From the NCBI GenBank assembly GCA_032173965.1, contig CM063289.1, positions 27,553,690-27,617,689 of the forward strand: DNA of 64,000 nucleotides, read 5' to 3'. Within the stretch, counting starts at the first letter, position 1, and every line of letters begins with the position of its first letter. This DNA comes from Sitta carolinensis. Taxonomy: Eukaryota > Chordata > Aves > Passeriformes > Sittidae. Of this stretch, positions 48,501 to 64,000 are shown piece after piece. The notes beneath the pieces were generated by a model. That model worked only from the letters and a program-made list of their open reading frames with translations, was not told the DNA's origin and made no database searches. A program made the translations under genes and the position numbers.

Positions 48501-49383
48501 CTTAAATTCCCCCTGCAGCTCAGTTGGAATGAAGCTCTTTTTCAGCCTGTCCCAGAGCATTGTGTAGTGTTTCTGTGAAGATGTACAACACCGAAAAATA
48601 TCTCCTCCCATTAGAATTGCCCAGGGAATTTTAGTAGACAGAAAGCTATTACCAGAGTTGGAATGTGGGCAGAACACCAAGGTTAACTTACACTTGCATG
48701 GGGATCAAGGGATCTTTGCTGACGAGGAGTGTCAGACCCTTATTAAAGAGCACAAGTGGGAATAGCTCACTGTGCTGCCTGAATACAAACCTGGAAACTT
48801 GAGATCTCCACACCTGGAAGCGACCCAACACCTGGGATGTTTCCTAACAAATCATTCTATGAAAGCCTCTGATGTTGCAGAGTATCTTATCATTACCTTA
48901 GTTGGTTATTTAGGAACATTTATTAAATTGTTCGTTCATAAAAAAAAGTTCTGGAAACTTTTTTTTTTTTGAAGACCCCAAGAACTAAAAACAAACTGCA
49001 TTTTAAAAAAGTCTACCAAGAGAAAAGCAGCAATGTAGCCCAAATATGCTGAGGCAAGTGTTTTAATTTCAGTAAGTAGATACACTAAGAACCCTACAGA
49101 GTATTTTAGTATTTAAGCAATCTGAGCCAGGCCTGCAGCAGGAGTGAAAGCATTCTGTGTTACGTTAAATAGACAGCTCTAAGATTTTTCTTACCTTCCA
49201 AAGTAAGAGTCATTTAAAATATTTAGGTAACTGACTCCCAAATTCTTTTATACCCCAAAAATCTATTCTTACTAAGCAAGAATAATTTAGAATGGTCACT
49301 GTACAAGTTCCTGTAGGAAGGAAAAACTCCAAATCCATCACGTACAGCAAGTCTGCTATTTGCATTTTGTGCTTTTTTTTCCC
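42591..49383. other. Intergenic region OMA1-TACSTD2
   Basis: About 6.8 kb with no supported gene. T-runs lie at 43951-43964 and 48960-48971. A plus-strand ORF at 48195-48440 runs into a good donor-like CAG|GTGAGTAG at 48432/48433, but nothing else supports an exon. AATAAA hexamers on the minus strand at 48914-48919 and 49384-49389 are the only candidate TACSTD2 polyadenylation signals noticed. Confidence 0.5.
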
Positions 49384-49389
49384 TTTATT
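49384..49389 (-). terminator. TACSTD2: Candidate TACSTD2 polyadenylation signal (proximal)
   Basis: AATAAA on the minus strand only about 28 nt after the TACSTD2 stop codon. This would give an unusually short 3' UTR; a second AATAAA near 48914-48919 is the alternative. Confidence 0.3.
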
Positions 49390-49416
49390 TCCAGTAGTTG
49401 CCTTTCTTCTTTCAGC

Positions 49417-50346
49417 TCAGGCCAGTTCTAAGGTTGGAGCTTTAATTTCCCTCATTTCTTTACACTCAAATTTCTTATATGTCCTCGTGCGCAGCCACCT
49501 GAGGATGAGCAGCGCGGCGATGCCGATGCCAGCGGTCAGGAGCACCACGGTGACCACGGCACCGATGCCAGCTGCCAGCTGCCTCATGCAGAACTCCGGG
49601 GGCTTCTCATCCACATAGTAAATCCAGAGCTTCTCAAGAGCCAGAGCCTCGCCATTGACCGAGACCGTCAATTTAGTGTCGGAACGAAACACCGAGTCGT
49701 TGCTCACATCTTTTTCAAAGTAATAGGCCACGTCAGCTATATCTACATCCCACCTGGGTTTCTTGCTCTGGTCCAGGCGGATTTGGATCAGTGGGGGGTC
49801 GTACTTGATGGCTGCGATGTACTTGGGGTGCAGCTTGTACCTGCTCTCAAACAGCTGCGTCAGGGCCTTTGCCAGGTCGGGAACAGCGAAGGTGTTGGAG
49901 CTTCTCTTGTGTGTCAGCTCAATGTAGATCCACCTGGTCCGGACCAGCTCGCTGCAGCTCAGTCTCCTGCCTCCCTTCTCCGTCCTCCGCACGCCCGCAG
50001 TGTTCACACACCAGCAGGTGCTGGACTGGTTGCACTGCCTGGCTTTAAAGACACCGCTGTCCTCGCAGTCGGGGTTGTAAATGCCATCACTGTCTGACAG
50101 CCCATGGGGAGGTCTCCAGAGGCGCTTCTCCTTCAGGGGGGTCATTTCTGCCTTCATCAGGAAGCATTTTGAAGTCAGGGTTGAGCAGTCTATGGGGTGA
50201 TCTGAGCCTGCCAGCCTGCAGGTGCAGTTCCCAGGGCCATCCTGGGCACACTCTGCCCACTTGTTGGTCTCACAGGTACAGCTGTCGTGAGCTGGTGAAG
50301 CGACTGCCAGAATCAAACCCAGCACAACCCCAAACAGAGGCTCCAT
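49417..50346 (-). CDS. TACSTD2: TACSTD2 / TROP2 epithelial cell-surface glycoprotein (intronless)
   Basis: A single uninterrupted exon encodes 309 aa (human about 323). Start: the ATG at 50344-50346 in context CACTATGG (A at -3, G at +4); a longer in-frame extension begins with GTG and is not used. Residues 1-20 form a signal peptide (MEPLFGVVLGLILAVASP). The cysteine-rich N-terminal domain follows, then a thyroglobulin type-1 repeat at about 54-131 with the diagnostic CWCV at 111-114, a C-terminal ectodomain to about 258, a transmembrane helix at about 260-282, and a short basic tail. The ectodomain has the 12 cysteines expected of the EPCAM/TROP2 family, plus an extra one at 253 next to the membrane and one at 295 in the tail. 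N-glycosylation sequons are at N40, N106 and N216. In the family it is a calcium-signalling adhesion molecule released by regulated proteolysis. TACSTD2 rather than EPCAM is chosen because the gene lacks introns and sits between OMA1 and MYSM1. Confidence 0.96.
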   Translation of the reverse strand: MEPLFGVVLGLILAVASPAHDSCTCETNKWAECAQDGPGNCTCRLAGSDHPIDCSTLTSKCFLMKAEMTPLKEKRLWRPPHGLSDSDGIYNPDCEDSGVFKARQCNQSSTCWCVNTAGVRRTEKGGRRLSCSELVRTRWIYIELTHKRSSNTFAVPDLAKALTQLFESRYKLHPKYIAAIKYDPPLIQIRLDQSKKPRWDVDIADVAYYFEKDVSNDSVFRSDTKLTVSVNGEALALEKLWIYYVDEKPPEFCMRQLAAGIGAVVTVVLLTAGIGIAALLILRWLRTRTYKKFECKEMREIKAPTLELA

Positions 50347-50424
50347 AGTGCAGGAGAAAAGCACAGATAAAGTCCTCAGCGACAGCAGGCAGCATCCAAA
50401 GCTTTAATCCACTGATGGAGGCTG

Positions 50425-50460
50425 CTCATTCCTACATGCCAGCAAGCTGCTCCCTTTATT
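50425..50460 (-). promoter_or_regulatory. TACSTD2: Candidate TACSTD2 core promoter
   Basis: The minus-strand AATAAAGG (50453-50460) is a TATA-like element about 110 bp upstream of the ATG. A start site roughly 30 bp further on would give a leader of about 80 nt. No CpG island is present here, which fits a tissue-restricted gene. Confidence 0.3.
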
Positions 50461-52346
50461 GATTCAAATCAGACCCACCAAACAGGTTCTTCTTCCAAAA
50501 CAACTGGCATCTCCTTTCCAAATCCCAGTCAACAACTTCCCAGCTCCCTGCTACTTCTCAGGGAGTGGCACCTGCCTCCAGCTGCCTCCCTCACTCCTGC
50601 TTCATGAGGAAACAACAGGAAAGAGACAGCAGCCAAGCTCCTGCCAGGGGCTTCCGTTAGGGATTAAGACAAGCAGCTGGCCCTTTTCCTTCCTTACACT
50701 TCATGTGGACTGCATGCAAATGGCTGTTTAAGAGTTTCTGCCACTTCTGCAGGAAATCCTACTCCTCCACTTCATAATGGCTGTCCCTGCGTCTTTCACT
50801 GCACAGCATCTCTATCATTCCACCATCTAGATTCTTATCAGTTATGGACTTTCTACGTTCATGGCTTTGGGAGTCTGAAGGTTGCTGCCTGGGGCAGCTG
50901 CTGTTCCAAGAGGAACCACAGCTGACCAGGTAGATGGCTGCAGAGAGCAGCCTCATTTTCCAGCATGGAAAGCTTCTCTCCTATCTTTCCTTTGGCACAT
51001 GCCCATCCCAAGGCAGCACTAGAAATACTGATTTTCATCCTTATGTTACCCTTACAAAGTTGTTTGTTATTTCTGAAGAAATTTTTCAATCTGAACTTTA
51101 ATGCCTTTCACAGAACACTTTAGTGGCTCCCAAGTCTCCCAGCGATCTACAAACCTGTATTACCACTTCCATGTGCTTTGGCAGCAGCTGACAAAGGTTT
51201 TCCAGTTTGCATTAAGTCAGTCCCATTCATCTGATTTGTCAAACCCTGTCAGACTCTTTATAAATCATTATTCTGAGACCAGTAATGACCACAGAGCAGT
51301 GTGTGCACTGCAGTCCCAGCCACGTGCCTTGCAGTCAGCTCCTACCTGTGTGCTGCTCACCTGAGCACTGCCCCATTTCCAGTGGCACACTGGGCAGGAC
51401 CCTGCCTGCAGGGAGTACTGAGAGCTCAGAACAGGGGTAAAACCAGAGCTCCCCATGGAAGGGGGATGTAAACACCCTCTGCCAAAGCGGGACACAGCCG
51501 GGAGATTCCTGCAGGTAATAATAACTGTAGTTACCTTTCTTGGAAAATAATTGAGAGCTACAGCTAAAACTATTATTAAAACTGGCAGGTAAGTCAATTT
51601 GTCATGTTGATGATTCTATAATAGTTTAGCAACTCTTTTCCCATTTCTAAGCCATTCATTTACCCACACTACAATAATGTCCTTTTTTTTTAATTTTCAC
51701 ATCCCTCCTTCAAAGTCAAAATCCATTTAACTATCACCTACCTCCTCATGTCTTGTCTATATTTTATTGCACGTTATTTAAATGCCAAATATGAAATAGA
51801 GTTCAAAATAAAAGTGCACTTCTTCATTGACTTTTACTGGTGGATTTACTTCTGTAAATAAGGAGGAAGAGACTTACTTAAAAGACAAGTTTTTCCAAGA
51901 AAAAAAAAAAAAATATATAAACTACTTATATATATATATATATAAAATGTAATGCCTCTATGACACAAAAAAAATTATTATTTCTTTTAATCCATACTAA
52001 GCTGGAACAGTACTACAAGAGTTAATTATTTAGAACAGCAGGCTGTAAAAGGAATAATCCTGTAGGAAATGTGGAGTGCATTATTTCTTTAGTGATCTCT
52101 GCTTCCATGGAAACAATTTCTCAGCACAATTCTAAACCTTGTAAAAGTAGGGCAGTAGGTCTATGTAAAACAGCAATTAAACAACCCGAATACTTTTATC
52201 TAGGCCATTAAATACTTTGTCCAGCATCACATGTGATTACAGTGTTCGCTGGGATGTTAAACCACCGGCTACTTCCCGTGGGGATGGATTATCCCTCACT
52301 TCCTCAGGGGGCACAGCACCAGCACAGCACCTCTCCCTCCCCATGC
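50461..52346. other. Intergenic region upstream of TACSTD2
   Basis: No gene recognised; upstream TACSTD2 enhancers could be here. Includes an A-run plus TA microsatellite near 51900. ORFs around 50.8-51.6 kb are short and lack domains. Confidence 0.5.
51898..51946. repeat. A-run and TA microsatellite
   Basis: About 15 A residues followed by an imperfect TA tract. It is simple sequence, length-variable by nature, with no gene content. Confidence 0.9.
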
Positions 52347-52920
52347 AGACACTTGGGGTGCTCAGCTGGGCCACAGCCCCTTTTGGGGTGCCCTGCTGAG
52401 CCACAGCCCCTTTTGGGGTGCATTGCTGTGCCACAGCCCCTTTTGGGGTGCACTGCTGTGCCACACGCCCCTTTTGGGGTGCATTGCTGTGCCACACGCC
52501 CCTTTTGGGGTGCACTGCTGTGCCACACGCCCCTTTTGGGGTGCACTGCTGTGCCACACGCCCCTTTTGGGGTGCATTGCTGTGCCACACGCCCCTTTTG
52601 GGGTGCACTGCTGTGCCACACGCCCCTTTTGGGGTGCTCAGCTGTGCCACAGCCCCTTTTGGGGTGCATTGCTGTGCCACAGCCCCTTTTGGGGTGCATT
52701 GCTGTGCCACAGCTCCCTTTTGGGGTGCTCAGCTGTGCCACAGCTCCCTTTTGGGGTGCATTGCTGAGCCACAGCCCCTTTTGGGGTGCATCGCTGTGCC
52801 ACAGCCCCTTTTGGGGTGCTCAGCTGTGCCACAGCCCCTTTTGGGGTGCCCTGCTGAGCCACAGCCCCTTTTGGGGTGCTCAGCTGTGCCACAGCCCCTT
52901 TTGGGGTGCACTGTGCCCCT
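52347..52920. repeat. 18-unit GC-rich minisatellite, 30/31-bp unit
   Basis: Eighteen consecutive units, each containing a perfect 12-bp palindrome CCCCTTTTGGGG or CCCTTTTGGGG variant, preceded by GCCACAG or GCCACAC and followed by GTGCNNTGCTGTG. Units are 30 bp, except that six consecutive ones (about 52459-52640) carry an extra base and a CpG (GCCACACGCCCC), and two more (about 52703-52764) have GCTCCC; these are 31 bp. No unit frame contains a stop, so long ORFs run through on both strands in several frames; they are not genes. The array lies between TACSTD2 and the 3' end of MYSM1. Confidence 0.97.
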
Positions 52921-53430
52921 CCACAGCCTCTGCTCCCCCTACAGCCGCTCTGTCCCGCTGGCTCAGCCCTGCCCAGCACAGCAGGAAGCAATGGGGTAGC
53001 AGAGCTGGAACCAACACACGCGGATGGGCTCCGGGGAGGGAACAGGGCTGAGGGACAGGGCTCTGCCCCTGCAGGACTGTGACACGCGTGGGACAAACCC
53101 CGCGGGCCCAGCCCAGCGCCCCTGCCCCCGGGCCCATCTGCGGGACCCCAAAGCACAGGCGCTGGGAAGCGCTGGGGGAAAGAACTCCGCAGCGAGGCGC
53201 TCCTGCCCTCAGCGCCTCCCTGGCCAGAAGTTCGCACACGCTGCAAGAACAGTTCCGCTCCCAGCGCCGAACCTCTCCTGCAGCAGCTGTCCCAAAGCGC
53301 CCTCTGCTGCAACCGAGCTTTAGTCTGTCACTAGGTCACTGCCAGCGACGGGGAACAAAGAAACTCCAGAGCCAGGCTCGGAGACAAGGAACTGGTACAA
53401 ACACAGACGCGGCTTTCAGGGTATTGCATG
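52921..53430. other. GC-rich segment beside the minisatellite
   Basis: Locally GC-rich with scattered CpGs (53070-53350). There is no start site, splice pair or recognisable coding sequence. It may be the tail of the GC-elevated zone around the minisatellite or a small regulatory island. Confidence 0.35.
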
Positions 53431-53433
53431 TAC

Positions 53434-53439
53434 AGTCTT
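53434..53439 (-). terminator. MYSM1: Candidate distal MYSM1 polyadenylation signal
   Basis: AATAAA on the minus strand in CTACTAATAAAGACTGTACA, about 2.9 kb past the MYSM1 stop. Other AATAAA candidates in the same direction lie near 54106-54111 and 55530-55537. The sequence between is AT-rich, UTR-like and free of other genes, so a long 3' UTR is plausible; which signal is used cannot be told from the sequence. Confidence 0.3.
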
Positions 53440-55116
53440 TATTAGTAGACTCTTGTCTATCATCAGTCAGAAATAACAGAGAAGCAAGCGAAGGAAAAAA
53501 GTACTGAGTGTCAATGGCGACAGTGTTAGCTTTTTACTTGGTTATGGATTTTATATTTTTCAATTGAATTGTTTCTGGAAAGTTACTTAGTTTAAAAAAA
53601 AATCAAACAGGGATGTTCCCTCCCCTTGCACACAAGATCTGCATCCCTGTGAGGCAGCACTGCTGGTAACTGGGAGAGCAAAACATGACTCAGCCAACAA
53701 ATGCCCCCAGGGATGTTTGCCAGAAGTGACATCTTGGGGAGGATTGTTTGGGTTTGTATTTTTTTTTTTTTTTTGTTAATTTCTTTTTCGATTTTCTAAC
53801 CTGCTGAATTCCAGTTTTAACTGTATCATTCTACTCACTACTCAACAATTTCTCACGTCCTGAGCAACACCTCGGTAAGGTGTAACACTAGTCCTATGGA
53901 AAGGAATAGCAGATTAGTCAGCACAGGTCCACTGAAACAAAGCCTGGATGGGAAAAAAAAACTTTATAATATAAAATTGTCATGCCTAAAATGTGTTTGG
54001 TCTAACTGGTATAGTAGTCAAACAGATTATTTCCTGAGAAGCATGCAGCTTCCAAACTCATATCATTAACCACTCAGTGAAACTAAATGATGAAAAGTAG
54101 GTTAGTTTATTTTCTTACCCTGGCTCCTGTCAACAAATTCATTACTCAGCACCACAACTGTGCTCTTTGCAATTCCTACAGAATTCTGTGTGCTCGACTG
54201 GATCCTGATGGTACAAGCATTGTATTTTCTCCCACACCACCCTGCAACAAACACTTGGAAATCTGGAGCCTTTATGTGCATGTCAAAGGCTCAATCCTGC
54301 CCCACATCCTCAGGAAAATCACTTCAAAAGTCTGGGTTACTCAAAAATTTGCTTAGGTAACACAACAATTAAATACAATAATACAACTGTGTTACTTTAC
54401 CTCAGTGATCATTAAAGAGGGAAGCAGCCAGGACATTGTTTCCACTACCTGGGTAATCCTGACCCATCCCTAAAGGGCTGGGAATGGCTGTGGACAACAA
54501 GCAGTAACAACTCATGGTGCTGTGACAAGAGAGGCTCAAAATTCTCCTCCCAGCAGCTCCAATTAGAACTGTCAGGACATTGACACTGGGGACTTCCCAG
54601 GGGAACCTGTGCACAACTGCAACCCAACACCCCATGACTGAGAAGGAGGAATGCTCTCCCACCTGGAGCTTAGCCAGAAAGCCAGGAATCCAGGGAATAG
54701 TGGTGAGCAGGAAGCCCCAAAGATGAGAGTTTAGAGTAAATGCAGACTGAGCGAGAGGCCAGAGAGAGCTGGATACACCAAGTGGTAAATTACACACAGC
54801 AGTGGGACCTAAAGCTGTGCACCAGCACATCTGAACACAGAGAGAGCACACAACACCAGGACTTTGACTCCACAGCTCTCAAATGTGGGAAAATCACTGA
54901 GTTTCAAGGGCTCACATTTTCATCTGATCAGGTTCTGCTCCTTCCCCTTCGTGACAGAAAGAGACTCATGAGGCCTGATAAAAATATAACATCAACTTCC
55001 TGTGAAGAAATTCCCTCCTTGGGATGCAACTCTATGGTTTTAAAGCTTTTCAAACTCTTTATACAAACAAAAAGTTGAAACATATAAAATCTTAAAATTC
55101 CATTTCTGTTATGTAG

Positions 55117-55163
<47 letters not shown>

Positions 55164-56377
55164 TTTTCCCAAAATAAAAATTGGGTCCATTGTCTCCCCT
55201 CTAGATATAAACTCAAAGTCTTGCTTGAGACTTTCAAATATATTTTAGACCTCTCTGAGAAACTCTGACCAAGATAAACATCTGTAAATAGTGATACCTC
55301 TAAACAAGTCAAGTTTCCTTCATATTTAGAAAGCACATTTTTTCTAGAAAGATTCACAGTGACTGAAATATTTCCACGTTGCAAACAGGAAACTACTCAA
55401 TCAAGATCAATCTGTGACTCACTTATCTAAATATATACCTGTATGAAATCATAATTGAGGAACTGATATAAACAAGTGTTTTTCTATTGAACTGCACATT
55501 ATAGAGAAGACTGAATAGAAAAAAAGGGGATTTTTATTTTTTCAAACCACAAATCCTTTTCTGCTCGTTGCACTCAGTTTGCCATCAATCAGGAGCTCTT
55601 GTTTCCACAGGAAACAGTGGCAATTAGAAGTGGACAAACCACAATGATCTGGAGAACAACACAAAACCTCCCTGTAGAATGGAAGGTCAGAAAGAGGTAA
55701 GACAGGAGTCAGCATTTCCACTGGAAACAAGCACAGCCACTGCTGAGAAGTCATGAAACTCTTCAGCTTTTTCTCCCCAGTATAGAAGCAGGATGGCAAA
55801 GGATGTGCCAAAAAGCTACTTGACCATCAGAATCAACGGGGAAGAGTAATAAGAAAATTAATGCTAAAAAAAGAAATAGGGTGATGTATTTTGCTACAAC
55901 TGGATGAAACTTCTTACTGGACACCAGGAAAGCCTGAGCTACAAACCTCCCATTTCAGTTAAGTTTCCCTTTTGTGAACTCATTCAAACTTACACTCTTC
56001 TAAAGCAAAGGAACAAATTCATTCTGAGTTAGAGATGCACTTGTAGACAAAAACATTAGAGAAAATTCCCAAACTGAAAGACTTGAGAGAGGACAAACCC
56101 TCCTTGGAGACTGATGCACAGCATTCTTGACAGGGTGTCCTCCTTCCCAAACATCAGGCTGGCCAATCATTAACTCCATGGCACTCAGCAGCATTCAGCA
56201 ATCCTCGGGCACACAGGTCACACACATCAGGAGTTCTCAAAGTGTCTTTAAACCACAACCATAAGATGACACTGGATTCTGAACAGTCACTATTAAAAGG
56301 AATAACAATTCTAAAAGAGTTGACATATTGGAGAGGAGGGAAAGAAATGAAAAAATGAAATCCAAATTCCAAGGCCA
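53440..56377 (-). other. MYSM1: Probable MYSM1 3' UTR / downstream flank
   Basis: No coding exon is recognisable. It contains a T-run (about 53759-53774), a TA microsatellite (55120-55162) and several minus-strand AATAAA hexamers. ORFs here (up to 149 aa at 54402-54851) have no domain. Confidence 0.45.
55120..55162. repeat. TA dinucleotide microsatellite
   Basis: About 16 uninterrupted TA repeats, then ACACACATATAT. It lies in the probable MYSM1 3' UTR or flank. Confidence 0.95.

Positions 56378-64000
<7,623 letters not shown>

Noticed and set aside
49417..50364. TACSTD2 extended to a 315-aa form starting at 50364
   Set aside because: The codon at 50362-50364 is GTG, not ATG. The first true ATG is at 50344-50346, with a good Kozak context directly before the signal peptide.
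52347..52920. CRISPR-like array of regularly spaced repeats
   Set aside because: Units are contiguous and nearly identical over their whole length, without unique spacers, and the genome is vertebrate.
52347..52920. TTTTGGGG as a telomere-like (ciliate) sequence
   Set aside because: It occurs once per 30-bp unit within a palindrome, not as a tandem telomeric repeat; vertebrate telomeres are TTAGGG.
52233..53051. 272-aa plus-strand ORF and several overlapping minus-strand ORFs
   Set aside because: They are read-through of the 30/31-bp minisatellite, which has no stop in any unit frame; repeats, not proteins.

Overview
The window is nuclear DNA from a vertebrate, almost certainly a bird. It is AT-rich, with genes split by short to medium introns. 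It carries three 3'-terminal fragments of CR1 retrotransposons, the dominant avian interspersed repeat. It also holds a gene order, OMA1 - TACSTD2 - MYSM1 all on the minus strand, that matches my recollection of the DAB1/OMA1/TACSTD2/MYSM1/JUN neighbourhood of amniotes. The CR1 sequences look passerine-like to me, but that is an impression only. No prokaryotic, phage or organellar features are present.

Layout. Positions 1-25.1 kb contain no recognisable coding exon: this is the 3' flank of OMA1 (DAB1 side), with one CR1 fragment, one hairpin MITE-like element, short repeats and three small CpG-rich patches that may be regulatory. OMA1 occupies 25.38-41.6 kb: eight coding exons, a probable non-coding first exon and a CpG-island promoter at 40.9-41.7 kb. 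All intron boundaries are GT-AG and the zinc site (HEIAH plus EAEAD) is intact, but coding exon 1 (40097-40607) is one base short of an open frame. A CpG-dense, LTR-like or promoter-like block (41.7-42.2 kb) and a CR1 copy (42.3-42.6 kb) follow. TACSTD2 is a single intronless ORF at 49417-50346. A GC-rich 18-unit minisatellite (30/31-bp unit) lies at 52.35-52.92 kb. The last ten coding exons of MYSM1 run from 63754 down to 56378 and encode the whole JAMM/MPN deubiquitinase domain; the 5' part (SANT and SWIRM) lies beyond the right edge.

The three genes do not form a pathway. OMA1 is a stress-activated inner-mitochondrial-membrane metalloprotease, TACSTD2 (TROP2) an epithelial cell-surface glycoprotein, and MYSM1 a nuclear histone H2A deubiquitinase.

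The most unusual points are these. (1) A 35-unit, indel-free 12-bp minisatellite starts 4 bp inside the MYSM1 intron, next to the exon that carries the JAMM motif; the last 47 codons of that exon all end in G or C, unlike neighbouring exons. (2) There is a single-base frame defect in OMA1 coding exon 1. (3) A pair of ~150-bp direct repeats brackets the last OMA1 exon. (4) The 30/31-bp minisatellite has a perfect CCCCTTTTGGGG palindrome in every unit. All exon borders were set by eye from splice consensus, reading frame and remembered similarity to the human proteins; no alignment or database search was run.
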